Of a DNA stretch of 64,000 nt, positions 12,089-24,580 are shown in pieces. The position numbers and the translations under genes were made by a program. Where the stretch lies: NCBI GenBank assembly GCA_029339505.1, contig JAQISU010000119.1, forward strand, positions 2,415,001 through 2,479,000, read 5' to 3'. The stretch's first letter is position 1. Each line of letters begins with the position of its first letter. The stretch is from Unio delphinus. Lineage: Eukaryota > Mollusca > Bivalvia > Unionida > Unionidae. The notes under the pieces were generated by a model that saw only the letters and a program-made list of their open reading frames with translations, made no database searches and had not been told where the DNA came from.

Positions 12089-12246
12089 AGCAGCAGAGGG
12101 GCGAATCGGAAAACTTTTATAAGCGTCAATTCGGTAAACCAAGGCTTCCTCCAAAATCCTTTATAGAAGCGTCAATTCGGTTAATCAAGGCTTTCTCGAA
12201 ATCGTAAAAAAGACGCCAAAGTCGTTGTCGCACTCCCTCTGCTGCT
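12089..12246. repeat. Left terminal inverted repeat of element 1
   Basis: It starts AGCAGCAGAGGGGCGAATCGG and ends CCCTCTGCTGCT. It is inverted and similar to 25768-25931. Inside are two tandem copies of a roughly 45-bp unit with AAGCGTCAATTCGGT and AAGGCTT. Confidence 0.88.
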
Positions 12247-12280
12247 ATGGGTTGAACAATCTTTTTTACGATGAAAATTC

Positions 12281-13636
12281 TTTAGGACTTTACAAAAAGA
12301 CTAACTTGTAAAACCACACCTCGTAGATCAATCAGATTATTTAATTGGTCAGTGAGTCTGAAATTAATTCTCGTTAATGAATCATTATGACATCGCATAT
12401 AAACTGGATTAGTTGGATCCTCAATTATTAAAAATCCGGGTGGAGCTTTGGTACAAATGAATATAAAATATATCCCTGCTGGGTTTGATTTGATCGCTTG
12501 GGATTTATTTGATAACTTCCTACGATAACATCACATATTAAATTCAATGCAATCACTGAGGATATATTGACGTTTTTAGGAGCGATATGCCGCCCTCCTC
12601 TGTCTGGGTCATTATTATGTGGCAGGATAGTTGTTTGTTGTGGAGCTGTTTTTTTCCATGCGTCGTGGATTCTTTTGAAACCAACGTCAATGGCGTCGTT
12701 AAGTTTTTTTCTTTAACTCGGGTACATTATATCCTGGTAATTTTAAACCTAAAATATCTTCTACGGGTATGTTATATTTATTGGCAAATTCTGTTCTCGT
12801 GCTAGGGTTATTATAGTTTATTACTTCTTGAGTAATTTGTGTATTAAATAATCCCATATCGTAAAAAAATTTATTATATGTTTCTACGACGCTGACAAAT
12901 TCATCTCGGGTGAGAGTAACAGACTCGAGAGAGATACCAACAGCAACGAAAAATCATTATTCATCGCTGTGAAATTTTCAGTGATTTTATGTTGTCGAGT
13001 TGTGTAATATCTATTAACACGATTTTCTATTATTCCAGTGAAAAAATCCAACTTGGTGTATTCGCTATAACTTTTTACTGGATTATCAGGTTTTATTTTG
13101 TCGGTAATATAATCAGATTTTTTAAGTTCGGGTGGTAAGACAACGGGTTCTGTCGAGGTGGGTTTTCAGACCAACCCAGTATTGTCCTTATAGAACTCTG
13201 ATAGATGTCTACGGCATATCCCGGTGAGTTTATCTCAATGGCAGATGATAGTGTTGGTTCATGAACTGTTATAGCAAGTTTCGATTCTTTTCCAGTAATT
13301 TGTTTTATTCTACACTAAAATTCATTATTAATTTGTTCAACTTGGTAAGACCCAGATGGTAACGAAACGTTCCAGTCTGGAGTGCCAACGGGTTTATTCT
13401 TATTTGCAAACACCAGATAATTATTCGCTTGTTGACCGCCAAATGCTGCCGACCTAATATTAGGCCAACAGTGATACACTCGTAGTTTCGCTAACGCTAT
13501 TTCCTTCACGGGAACCGGAATAGGGAAATTCACACTGAATTCAGAATTTGTTGAGGTTATTGAGACCATGCTGGTTTTCACTGAGTTTGTGTTTTCCACT
13601 ATTCGTTGAAGTAGTTCTTGCGGTGTTGCCATTGTT
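12281..13636 (-). pseudogene. Broken penton-like protein gene, element 1
   Basis: This is a copy of the protein at 52561-53928. The first 107 codons are open from ATG at 13636 (MATPQELLQRIVENTN) to a TAG at 13315. Downstream homology, including the HEPTLSSAIEINS region and the C-terminal module, continues in several frames to about 12281, next to the terminal repeat. A long (AAT)n expansion directly precedes the start codon. The copy cannot give a full protein. Confidence 0.75.
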
Positions 13637-13642
13637 ATTATA

Positions 13643-13731
<89 letters not shown>

Positions 13732-14180
13732 GATCCTGCTCTAATTTCGACATCGTGGAATCATAAAACTGAACCATTTTCGAAAACTCATCATCGGATA
13801 TAATGTTGTTGTCGAGCGACGAGGAAATCATCGCGGGCAATTGCGAGTACGCGTCAGATACTGTATGGAATTTAACAGTGACATAGTGAAGTTTACGCTG
13901 AGAACACGATATTTTTTTGTTATTATCGAGATTACTCCCGCGATAGTTGTCGCCGCGGATATACAAATTGGAACAGCAACCGGAGCAATCATTGTTACCG
14001 ATGACAGTATAATACCAGTACCGGCAATTACACCGGACACCGAATACACAGTTACGTCGATGACGTTGATCCGCCGTCGGTATTTTTTTATTTTTGTTTG
14101 ATAATCCTCACTGACGATTCTAAGTTTAGTTTGAAATTCTTTGACTGTGTCATAGCGGTATTGCGACGGCGATGACGTCA
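13541..14180 (-). pseudogene. Membrane protein gene, element 1, frameshifted, with poly-Asn expansion
   Basis: A homologue of 53735-54379. The N-terminal helix, the YRRRI patch and the hydrophobic segments read from ATG at 14180 (MTSSPSQYRYD), then a frameshift near 13905 moves homology to the frame ending at 13541. A trinucleotide run at 13637-13732 gives a long poly-Asn tract in the hydrophilic C-terminal part. The last 95 bases overlap the start of the penton-like gene in another frame, an arrangement shared with elements 2 and 3. Confidence 0.65.
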
Positions 14181-14214
14181 TTTTATTTAATATCATTTAC
14201 GATTTCAATTTAGT

Positions 14215-15329
14215 TGTTTACCTAGATCTGCAACGAGTTTCATACACCAGTGTATCGGTGCTCTAACTACAGTATCCTTGACAGCTGTTATTTGAAATTC
14301 TACTTTTGACCCAGTAAAATGAATTCTAAACTTTTGCAACATTATTAAAACCTGTTACATTAACAGGGGTAAAACCATCCCTCCATAACTATAGAAGTAG
14401 TACATAAAATATTAAATTGTTCTTCAGAATTTATTGTTAATCGATAAATACCTGCTACGGTCGCAGTAAAATCTAACTGGTCATTAGTATCCTTGACCCA
14501 AGCAAACGGTCCATGTTGAATCGTGTATACATTGCTAACAATATTTTTGTGTTCGTGAGGGATTTTTATTTTTTCAAGGATGTCAATTCTCCTCGGTAGA
14601 TCATCCCTGATGACATCGCTAGTCGTTTTAATATCTTCGCGAATAACTTCTATTCGTTGATTAATCGCGGTTATTTCATCGAATTTTGTGATAATATCAT
14701 CGAGATTTATTTTAATATCATCGAGTTTAGCATTTTTTTTTACCAAAAACTCTATCAATGGAGTCATCAGTCCCGTTAAAGATTTTACGTAACGTACCTA
14801 ATTGTGATACATGAGCGTCATAATCGGATCGCAATTTTATCAAATTATCGATATCAGTTTTTATTTTCGTGAGTTTCGGTGTGGTCACTGGTGGATTTCC
14901 AAGGAAATCAAATAGGGGTTTGTCAATATTGTCAATTATATTTCTTTGTCATTAAGAAAACTGATCGAATTTAGTTATATGGTCGTCGTATTCATCGTGT
15001 AGTTATTTTAATGGTTGTAAATTGATAATTCTATCCACAATAGTTGAAATAAGTACATTTGGTTTGAGTTTAACCTGATCAGAAAACAACGCGATAGTAT
15101 CTTACACTGCGTTGCGTTGTTTAACTAAGATATCATCAAAGAAAACATTACTAGATTTCAATTTACCATGACGATCTTGAAAAACAACTATTTCATTGGG
15201 ATCAACACCTGCTAAGTTCAACATCTCAGCTATTTCATCTTCGATTATTTTTTTTATATCACCGGTTGCAGTGCCATCGGCATCGGGTTTCTTCAGGTTT
15301 GATAAAGATCTCCCCCAAATGTCAATCAT
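14215..15329 (-). pseudogene. Broken fibre-like protein gene, element 1
   Basis: The N-terminus reads MIDIWGRSLSNLKK from 15329 and the first 75 codons are open, followed by a stop at 15102-15104. The coiled-coil middle and beta-rich C-terminal domain (IQHGPFAWVK, ATVAGIYRLTINS) continue in other frames, ending near 14215. Only one to two shaft-like GKLKSSN repeats are present, against three in element 2. The start lies 20 bases from the upstream protease stop, as in the other copies. Confidence 0.72.
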
Positions 15330-15350
15330 GTTATTTTATATTACTTCTCT

Positions 15351-15720
15351 CTAAAAGCGACTACTAGTATATTCATTTAAGACTTGATGAGGTTGTTTCC
15401 TCGATGATGAAATAGCGTCAAGGACATTTAATACTTCCATGCCGCATATTGGTGGGTCATTTAATTGTTGTGTTGGTAGCGTTGAGTACCAACGAAGGGT
15501 GTTTAATCGGTTTGTATAGCGCATACATTCTTTAGGCGGCGCTAACCCATATGAATCGAAATAAACGATTACACGCGGATCAATCACGTATGCAACACAC
15601 TGGGTTCCGGGTCCGGTGCTGTTATCGAGATTAATGATACCGGTTTCAACATTTTTTGGTTGCATCGGCAACTGATCTTTCATAAAGACGCCTCTGAAGT
15701 TTTTTTGTCGCTAGTTTTGT
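15351..15720 (-). pseudogene. Adenain-like cysteine protease, element 1, active site lost
   Basis: Homologous to 55361-55897. The domain reads through VYFDSYGLAPPKE and the cysteine segment NDPPICGMEVLNVLDAI. The residue corresponding to catalytic His83 is Gln (GTQCVAY where element 3 has GTHWVAY), so the protease would be inactive. A frameshift near 15700 separates this part from its N-terminus, which is read in frame with the preceding gene. Confidence 0.75.
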
Positions 15721-16230
15721 AGCAGCATCGAGTAAATCAAAATGTGACATTGGAACTATAGGTCCTCGAGTTAGTAAACTGTTCCTGGTATTCTCAGGCC
15801 CTTTCCCGTGTACCATGAATACGGGATTTCTGGTAGTCTTAGACCATTTCCTGATCGTTTCTTTTTTATATCCCTGCCCGGTAGCTTTATTTAGTGCCAT
15901 CCCTGCCGCGGTACCAACGGCTCCTAACGCTACCGCTGGGGCCGCATCCGCAATTAATGCTGGAATCCCAGCTAACAACTGAAATATACCACCTGATTTT
16001 ATCATATTTTTAATCGCAGCTGCATTGAGTGTGATCTGAACACCTTTCTTATCTTTGAAAGCATCATTAAAGTGGTCTATTTGACGAGTTGTCAGCGACA
16101 ATTTATTCTGACTACCAGACATCTGATTGTGTTTCAGCGATATTGTGGTTCCACATTTTTTAGCCGATTCTGATTGCAATTTCTTGAGTTGACCAGGGGT
16201 TAATGTAACACCAACAACACTGTATGACAT
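15646..16230 (-). pseudogene. Small hydrophobic virion-type protein fused by frameshift to protease start, element 1
   Basis: The start MSYSVVGVTLTPGQLKKLQ matches 56331. Conserved parts are the KCGTTISLK segment, LSLTTRQIDHFNDAFKDKKGVQITL and a hydrophobic Ala/Gly-rich stretch (ALIADAAPAVALGAVGTAAG) ending in a GYKK basic patch. In intact element 3 this protein ends where the protease begins in an overlapping frame. Here an indel makes the two run together (TRGPIVPMSHFDLL). A minor virion protein that is cut by the protease is likely by position, as an inference. Confidence 0.6.
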
Positions 16231-16279
16231 CTTATTATAAAAACACTCGTGTTTTCTAAATGATAGAATGATCTAATTG

Positions 16280-17250
16280 CTACATATTTTCCACTGGTGC
16301 ATCGATCACGCTCATTCGTCCACCAACACCTTCAAGTAACATTGATTTGTCGCTAAGAATGACAGCAATTGCTCTATAATTAGCAATACCACCAGGACGG
16401 GCTAAACGAGCTCTAAAGTGTATATCAATGACAGATTTTCTTGTTAAATCAAGATGTTTCAGAGAAAAGTAATAAATTGGATATAGATTCCTAAAGTCAA
16501 ATTGTGATATTTGCAGACCAGTATCAATATTTTGATCGCGTCCCATATATGACAACAGAAGATGATACACGCGTGCAATATGGTTAGTGGTGTAATCAAG
16601 TTGTGTATCCTCGGATGGTTCCTGCTGTCCGTTTATTCTCAATGATACTTCATTAACACCTATCTGATCAAATATCATATGACTTCGTTCTTGATCACCA
16701 ACTCGCACGTTATTCTGTAACGCAATTAATATATGACGTGGAGCTGAAACACCTTGTTTTGATGCTAGGTGCCCTGTAAATGTACCATCAATATTATCCT
16801 GTTTAATATCCGTTGTTGTTGTTAGCCAACTTAGCAATGATTTTCATCCATGATCCATAAATGATAGTAATCGCTCTTCTGTTGTGATTGATGGAGTCAT
16901 TACTGGCATCCACAATAATATAGTTTTGTGAAAATAACTTTACCCTCAGGAACTCCAGCACCGCGCCAGATTGCATCATTATCATTACCTTTCGCACGAG
17001 TGCTACTGTATGCTTCGCTCCATAGATAACTTTTCTAACATTTCAACAGAATCCGAAAATATGATGCAGTGGAATTGCGCATGAAAATTGTCGACTCTGT
17101 CACTCTAATGTTGCTACGCGTGTTGCAAACCCCAAGTTGTAATTAGTAATATTATTTATGACATGAAAATCAGCAGTTGGTCTTACATATCCGGCTGGTG
17201 CTGGATCAACTGCAGTAGCTCGTGTTGCCTTTACTCTAGAATACTGGACG
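16280..17250 (-). pseudogene. Major capsid protein, element 1, N-terminal part deleted
   Basis: The C-terminal 185 codons are open (16837 to 16280) and match the second jelly roll of the 470-residue capsid proteins, including SLRINGQQEPSED and the SMLLEGVGGRM ending. Upstream, FSCAIPLHHIFGFC and KVIYGA are visible between stops. Near 17250 homology jumps directly into the next gene, so roughly the first 170 codons of the capsid gene and the end of the next gene are deleted. Confidence 0.8.
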
Positions 17251-17542
17251 TGTTCCGCGTTATCAGTAGTATCCTTAGAACTTGCGACAGTAGTTTTTCC
17301 TTCGCGGTAGAAAACACCTTCCCGGCAACATCTCCAACAGCGCTAGTATCCTTATCACGAATAACATCAATGGCTTTCATCGATAATTGTTTTGCTAATG
17401 GCGCTACTTTCGGAGCCATTCTTGCAAATAACCCTGCAATGTTATTGCCAAGACCATCACCATAGTACGCTCTATAAACAGGCAATCGTGAATTTACTAC
17501 GTAGACGCTGGTTGGTTTATCGCTGTTGTAGTGTATGATCAT
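17231..17542 (-). pseudogene. Small basic late protein, element 1, 3'-truncated
   Basis: Homologous to 38978-39427 and 57838-58269. It starts MIIHYNSDKPTSVYVVNSRLPVYR and keeps the YGDGLGNNIAGLF segment and the amphipathic LAKQLSMKAIDVIRDK helix. The end is replaced by remnants of the capsid gene through the deletion noted above. A minor capsid or core role is inferred from its place next to the major capsid gene. Confidence 0.65.
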
Positions 17543-17599
17543 CTTATTTAAATGATATTTATCTAATCACAAATCTAATCATTTGGATTTTCGACGAAT

Positions 17600-18621
17600 T
17601 CATCAAATTAGTCACTGTGATAACCGTCCGCTAACTCGTCAACAAACTCTCAATATACATCAATATCCATGATGCCGCCTTGAAATAACCACCTGCAGAT
17701 ATCAGCTGCTTCATTATTATTTCTGGTGAGTTATTTCCAGCTCGTTTCCCTCCTATGAGAACTTGTAATCGTGCTATATTGCTGATAATATTACCAGGAC
17801 AATGAATTAGACCACTAACTGAAATGGAGTTTCTAACTCCACTTTGAGAAAATCCTTTTACTTTTGCATTTTTTTAGTGATACCAGTTGCACCTTGTGTG
17901 GGATCAACTTCTGCCATTATTTATATTTCATCCGGGATTGGGTCTGTATATGGTGGTTGTTGTGGGCCACCTTTTACCATGGCTAGAAAATTTTAAAAAC
18001 CAGGGTGTTTTGTTTTTGTAATTTTAGTTCCACTGTGTTTCGCCAAATATATTTTGATGCCCAGGTGTCAATGATTTTTATAAAATTGTCAAACTTGTCT
18101 TTTAAATGGTTATCTCTTGTACCCTTTAGAAAATTTGTTCTAGTAAAATCAGCTAATTCAGAGTCTGTATTGATTCTTCTAATTTTATTTAATGCTGCGA
18201 TTGTAAATATATTTTGGTGTGAATAGTCTTTTCTTGCAGGAGCACCTTGTTGTTCAATTTCTTGTTCAAGTTGTTCTTGTTGTTTTGTAGCAGCTAATAT
18301 ATAGCCAGGAAGAGTTTTTAAAGATTCCTTTGTTTGTCCAGTTTCCTGTGCAAGTTATTCAAGCACAGAAAGAAGAGGCGTTTCTTTTCTTTTCCCTTCC
18401 TTTTGGATATCTCCGTAAATCGCTCTTTCAGTGGCTGACTTTACATCTTTGGTTGCTATAGTTACTGGTTTGAATAACTGTTCCGTAACTAAAGCAAAAT
18501 CAGTCTGTAAACTCTGTCTCGCTTGCAATTTTTCTCGAACAGAATCGCGGATTGGATTTGATTTCTTAATTGAGACTAATCTTTCGCGCGCTAATCTAGT
18601 CGTTAGTGCTTCGTTTACCAT
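17600..18621 (-). pseudogene. Capsid-associated late protein, element 1, broken
   Basis: The start MVNEALTTRLARERL at 18621 and the first 88 codons are open to a TAA at 18355-18357. Homology to 58303-59370 and 39487-40358 continues in other frames to about 17600, where the NNSPEIINEAADIC-type C-terminal block is recognisable in the DNA. In elements 2 and 3 the same two parts lie in one gene. The function is not known. It is the first gene of the late block downstream of the repeat-rich spacer. Confidence 0.6.
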
Positions 18622-19118
18622 TATTAATTAATGTACGATCTAAATGCAGTGACGAAGTCACCAATGACTTTGTCACCATAAATGATTTTTAATGAGAAAA
18701 TCTTTAAATGAATCACTTAAAGAAAATCGACCATTTGACCCGACTGATAAAATCAGTATTTTTCTAGATTTTTAGTCGTTGCTTGATGATTTTTAGTCGT
18801 TTTTTGATGATTTTTGATCTGAAAATCATAAAATGATTTTTAATGAGAAAAATCTGTAATTGATTCATTTAACAAAAAACCGACCATTTGACCCTATTTT
18901 TTTTTAACTCCTCGATGTATCAAAATGAGCAAAAAAATGACAAAAATGACCAAAAAACATCACAAAAACGACAAAAATGACCAAAAAATCAGAAAAATGA
19001 CAAAAATTAAAAAAAACAATTTATTACATTTAATAAATAAAAATAAAATCCGTAGATTGCTCTCACCCACCTCGACAATTACTTCTGTGTAGTGATAAAA
19101 TACACATTACCTGTCTCT
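18622..19118. other. Repeat-rich spacer of element 1
   Basis: This corresponds in position to the hairpin arrays of elements 2 and 3 but is not similar to them. It has a 12-bp inverted repeat (GTGACGAAGTCA, 18649-18660, with TGACTTTGTCAC, 18665-18676), a direct repeat of about 65 bases (18678-18745 and 18833-18898, with ATGATTTTTAATGAGAAAA), and a simple AAAAATGACC-like run at 18920-19010. No gene is seen. Confidence 0.6.
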
Positions 19119-19443
19119 TTACAAATTCGTTTTAGGTGAATATAAGCGCAGACCTGTTTGCAAGTATACAATAGACAGGTATGTGTCTTTATGTCTAATT
19201 TCAATGGTCAATTTGTTCCACGTTGTATATTTCATTACTCTGTTGAGGTTATCGAGGGAGAATTTTCGGTTTGGCGGATAATATCTTATTATTTTAACCC
19301 TCAAATTAATTGTGCGTTTGATTCCATATTGTTGCCCCAATTCTTTTCTGATTTTTTCAACAACAGTGAATAACAGCACAAACTTATTGACGTCGTTACA
19401 GGATACAAGGGAGTCACGAATAGCATTCTGGATTTTTTTTTAT
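19119..19443 (-). pseudogene. Fragment of the small conserved early-side protein, element 1
   Basis: LLFTVVEKIRKELGQQYGIKR corresponds to the C-terminal block of the proteins at 40898-41299 and 59805-60206 (IVERIRKELG), and SLVSCNDV just upstream to their preceding segment. Homology stops at about 19443, where a Penelope-like fragment begins. The function is unknown. Confidence 0.55.
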
Positions 19444-20170
19444 AAAAGTGTTATATATATAAAGTCTGTATTCTTACCCAAAATGATGCTTTAAATACAG
19501 CAGAATGTACGAAAGATAAAAAATATAATTCCTTTCATAATACAATATAATCCATCTTTGCCAAATATAGGCCTTATAATTAAGAAATATTGGACTCTCC
19601 TTAACTTATCAGAAAAAAACAGCGTCAAAACACTTTACAAGAGCAAGCCAATTCTTGCTTATAGAAGACCTAGGAATTTACAAGATCTTTTGATCAGAAC
19701 TAAACCGACAAAAAATTTTCAAAGATGTTTTTCGTCATCTAAATGCAACAGACGTAGGTGCTCTCAATGTGCAAATATTACAGAAAGTACCTATTTTAGT
19801 AGCTCCAATACTAAAGAAATGTTTTCTCTACGTTATAACACTGATTGTATATCAACTGATGTAATTTATTTGATAACCTGTAAAAAATGTAACATGCAAT
19901 ATGTTGGACAAACACTTCAACAAGTTTCTAAGAGAATGAATAATCACCGCTTTCATATAAAAAATTATATGGATCCTCAGTTCTCCTCTAATGTTTCAAT
20001 GCATTTTAATACAAATAATCACTCTTTAAGGGATTTTTCTTTCATGCCAATCGATATTGTGCACGGAAAAATGAACAGACTCATTAAAGAAAGTTATTGG
20101 ATTAATCGGTTAGATACTGTTTATCCTAATGGCCTTAATACTAAGGCATTATATAAAATTGTATAGAATT
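19444..20170 (+). mobile_element. Penelope-like retroelement 3' fragment with GIY-YIG endonuclease
   Basis: An open frame without a clear ATG runs to 20166. It starts with a segment typical of the reverse transcriptase-endonuclease linker (QYNPSLPNIGLIIKKYW), then a Cys-rich stretch (CNRRRCSQC), then a GIY-YIG-type nuclease domain with VIYLITCKKCNMQYVGQT and the following Arg and His residues (SKRMNNHRFHI). This order is characteristic of Penelope-like elements. The reverse transcriptase is absent, so the insertion is 5'-truncated. It disrupts Polinton element 1, replacing its HNH gene and the 5' part of PolB. Confidence 0.85.
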
Positions 20171-20196
20171 TTAGTGGATGATTTGATATATTGTAT

Positions 20197-20629
<433 letters not shown>

Positions 20630-20686
20630 TATTTACAATGAATGATAGGATGACAGTGGTATGATAGTACACTTCTACATTCAAAC

Positions 20687-20775
20687 TGAAACCACCATAC
20701 CCCCCACAAAATCACCCCGGGTTGAATGAAAATTCATTCACACCGTGTAAAGGTGTGTTTGGTATGGTGGTTTCA
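20687..20775. repeat. Nested inverted repeat at the Penelope/PolB junction
   Basis: TGAAACCACCATACC (20687-20701) is perfectly complementary to GGTATGGTGGTTTCA (20761-20775). Between them sits a perfect inner palindrome, TGAATGAAAATTCATTCA (20723-20740). It lies at the breakpoint where PolB homology resumes. Its origin is unknown. Confidence 0.7.
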
Positions 20776-20794
20776 TGGTTTTAATTTTGAAGGT

Positions 20795-23105
20795 GCAGCT
20801 CATTTAACGAGAAAGAAAAATATGTGTAAACCAACAAGAGCTGAATTTCTATTAGATATCAAATCAAGCTGCATCGAATACAACCATAGTGGATTATGGA
20901 ATACAAAATATGACCCCAAAAATATTTCGGTTGATATAGTTGCTTGTTATCCCGGGAGTTTTCTCGGTTACGGAGAATGTGCTGAGTACTTTAAACGATT
21001 TGGACATTCCACACATGAAATAACTCGTGTTGCGATTAATGGACCACTATCCGATTTTGATTTAACCGGATTCGCTCGTGTGGTATCATTTGAATTGGCT
21101 ACAGGACTTCATCCGTGCTGTTATGTTTGGATTGGTAGACACATATCTGAAAAACACTGGATGCCAATATTATTATTACGGTATATGATTGATTCTAAAA
21201 TGCTGATATCGCTGATTATCAGTGAAGCAATTATATCATATCGAGCGCAGACTGAGGTCTGGTTACCACAACCCGATAGTCTAGATAGTATAATCAGCGA
21301 AAATATAAAACAATTCCTCGATCTCGACAAAGAATATATCTTGAAATGGTCCAAACAGATATTTGAAGTTAGAAATAAACAAGCAAAAAATCGTGGTAGA
21401 AGAATAATTGGTAAATTCACTCAGAATGGAAAAAAAATACGACAATAAATGATATTCTTCACGGTTGATTATAGATAGCGTTGAATACGATTTTATAATC
21501 GCGGATGTAACATTTAAAGGTGTATATGTAAATCGTAAAGACGCTTTCTTCTCCAATGGAACAAAATTCGGTACAATTGTAACGATGGATACAATCTTCA
21601 GTATCCACATTTTAGGGCGTCCCTGCTGGCATATGCTTCTATTAATTTATTTTCAATGATAAACAGATTTCCTGACACCGCAGTTAGAGTAGCTACTGAT
21701 TGATGCAGAATTAAAAAGGAAATATCGTGTCATTATTCCAAATCAGCATATGTTACGATTAAAAACAATTTCTTGAAAAAGAACCAGATATCAGAACTAT
21801 ATAATGCACCGTCGATATCTGATCCAATACGTAGATATAAAACCATTTACTTAAACGGTTGTGGTGGGTCAGGAAAGACGACTCGTGCGATTGAATTATT
21901 TCGTGGAAACGCTAGCGTTTTCAGATCAAACATGATTGTGCTAACACCAACCCACAACCTTGCAAGAGAGATGAAACAACGAGGAATTAATGCTTGTACT
22001 TATCACAGTTTTTTTTCGTTGCAAAGGTGACGAATGGACTCCTGATCGAATGGGAGAGAAATGTACACCTGAAGTACTGATTTGGGATGAGATATGCATG
22101 GTGTCGTTAGATGTATTACAAAAGTTTATTGATTGGCTATCGCTAGTGAATACAAAAGTGATAATGTGTGGAGATCACTGTCAACCACCACAATTTGTCG
22201 GTTTATCCCCACATAATTGGCTAAAGAATTTTGTAGAATATTATGAAGAAATTAATACTGATCATAGAGCACTTGATAAACAATTAGGCGAGTTCAAGAA
22301 ACAAATTAGATTACAACCGGATATAATCCAATGTGAAATAGCGCGTGAAATAATTTCGGAAATATTATTAAATGATTTTTGGGAAGCGTGGGGACCAAAC
22401 GATTTGATAGTACCAAGTAGGAAGATAGTCAGAGACACACTTCAGATGAAGTTATTTGATTTGCATAAAGAAAATGTTTCAACACTTTCACTGCCATTGT
22501 GTTATGGACCCAAGGATACTCGAAAACAGAATATTGAAGTTGATATTTCCAGACAAATTGAAAAGCAAATTATCGTATTAAATGATATTATGCTGGTTTA
22601 TATCAATGTCGTCGAAGACGCATTGCACGCTGATAAATCCCCATGGACGCTAGGTTACGCAGTTACAATACATTCTTCACAGGGATTGACTATATCAGAT
22701 ACGATTGTTTGGATCATAGATAATCACATCGAGTGGTCGAATTTAGTTTACTTAGCAGTGTCCAGAGTACGAAGAATAAATCAACTTCGAAGAGTTCTTT
22801 TAGATATGCTAATGACACTAAAATAAGTGATATTGTCAGCGATGACATAATCAGAAAATACTATCTGGTTATAAACAACAGGATAAAAAAATAATAGAGA
22901 ATTTGACATTGATGCTGAATTAATAATCACTCTGAAACAACAACAGAATAATCCTGCACGAGTTGCAATTGTATAATGAATTGGTGTTGGTCGGATAAGG
23001 ATTCTCGACAATTTACCGTAGACAGAAAGAATAGCAGTATTGGTCATACCAGAAATAATGTGATGCTGACTTGTCGTGAGTGCAAACAGCCGCAGAGGTG
23101 CTAGT
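20795..23105 (+). pseudogene. PolB-SF1 helicase-HNH gene, element 1, 5'-truncated and broken
   Basis: Homology to 42204-46132 begins at about residue 510 of that protein. The polymerase motif A region (DIVACYPGSFLGYGE) is open in 20726-21448, then frames break. The helicase part resumes at 21773 with the Walker A motif GCGGSGKTT, the frame shifts in the TYHSFF region, then come WDEICMVS, CGDHCQPP, TIHSSQGLTI and VYLAVSRV. A remnant of the C-terminal HNH domain follows to 23105 with one base lost before its first Cys. Relative to element 2 a palindrome (AAACGCTAGCGTTT, 21907-21920) sits in the coding region. Confidence 0.85.
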
Positions 23106-24038
23106 TAAGACCACACGGTGGTAATTGAGTATCCTTGGGTATCACTTGTAGTTGTTCATGAGTAAATCCTCGCTGAGGAGCAGTTGAATCCAATTTATAG
23201 ATTGCTGGTCTTCCCGTAGATCGTGTTATACTAGATATTTTATGTGCAGTAAGACTCCAAATAGGATCAGTAACTCCTTTTGTGCCACCTTCGAGCTCTT
23301 CTGGTTCATATAAATATCTGACGGTGACATTGCCGAGTATTGGTTGTTTTGAAAAATCTTTTCGCGGTTGTACGGGTTTATACTTTTTTTTAATCACGTT
23401 GTTAGGTTTCATATTAATTGTTCGAGTAATCTCATTATTCAGCACGGTCATTACGCTTGGTTATCTCTTGACCCATTCACGAGATCGTTTATCCTGAATA
23501 AATTCCTTCGCGTATTGATATCCAAATAACCGCTCAGCAAGCGTCCGATTAAATCGTTCAACAATTGACTGATCGTGATGTAGTGCAGTATGTCCTCGTC
23601 TAATGGTGACATTATGATTCTTCATTGTTGATAACACTGCACCCTGAAATTCCTTGCCAGGATCAACTTGTAATAGATTTGGCCAGTGCATAGGACCTCG
23701 TCGATAAATCCTTTTAAATAAAGAAGCTACTTCAGTTGATTTTGTTTTTAGCGGCTCTGCTTGTTGGTATCGACTCGCAACATCAACTACAGTTAGCGCA
23801 TACTTGTAAACCCTATCATGCGGTAGAAATAATATATCAGCTTGATGAACCTTATAAGGGACGCTGACATCAAAATGTGAGAAGTTAATTTGTTTAGGCG
23901 GTGGTAGCTAAATTTGCCATTTCGCCTTTTTGGATAACCAATCCGCTGCAGTGGTATTTTTCACTTTTGCGGCGCTAGCGAGTTTACTGATTGCTGTTTT
24001 ACCCCTCCAGTGTCCTCTTGGAGAATAATAGATTCCAT
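23101..24038 (-). pseudogene. Retroviral-type integrase, element 1, broken
   Basis: Homologous to 46125-47069. It starts MESIYYSPRGHW at 24038. The three acidic residues of the DDE core are still present (QADILFL, QVDPGKEF, SIVERFNRTL), but a stop within the N-terminal region, small indels, and a TAA at 23461-23463 break the gene. The C-terminal DNA-binding part (PIWSLTAHKISSITRSTGRP) reads from 23451 to 23101. A 214-bp stretch is duplicated perfectly at the window start. Confidence 0.85.
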
Positions 24039-24045
24039 GTTGTTA

Positions 24046-24563
24046 TTAATTACCAGCACCTATTATTAATAGACCTTTCATCGCTGTTTTATCAACCATG
24101 AAGCCAATTTTTCTTTGAAGGATTTATCAGTGATAGAATTCGACGCATGAATCAATTTCACATCTGCGATATGGTTATGCTGCAGATTACTGCTTTTATA
24201 AGCAACATCATGAATATGACAAGCCTTATCAATAGCGTTTATTGGGATTTCACCGGGTCGGGGTTGGTTTTGATCATCGAGTCTGATATCGAGTCTAGTC
24301 ACGCGTCCACAATAACTATATCCTGGAATGTGGTTTTCTCCCTATTATTTGGCCCATGGTGTTCCCGGTAATTTTACTAACTTGTCTGCAATATCACCTC
24401 CTCGTTTTTTTTAAATCCTTGATTTTATCAAGGGAAACAAATCTAAATGTTTTTGTACTACATTGTACACACCAGAAAGTGCTGATCTGTTTTTTTTAGT
24501 TGTTATCGTTGTCAAGTCGTTTGTGCCAGTATTCTTCTTACATTTCACGCAATATAGATCCAT
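24046..24563 (-). pseudogene. Zn-ribbon plus phospholipase A2-like protein, element 1, broken
   Basis: The start MDLYCVKCKKNTG at 24563 gives the first CxxC of a Zn ribbon. A frameshift follows. After an A8 run the sequence GGDIADKLVKLPG leads, through two stops, into a parvovirus VP1-type PLA2 domain (GYSYCG, then AIDKACHIHDVAYKSS). The Ca-binding loop is altered (YCGRV where element 2 has YCGPG), so activity would be lost even without the stops. In this family PLA2 is thought to breach endosomal membranes during entry. Confidence 0.75.
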
Positions 24564-24580
24564 AATATATTTATAATAAC

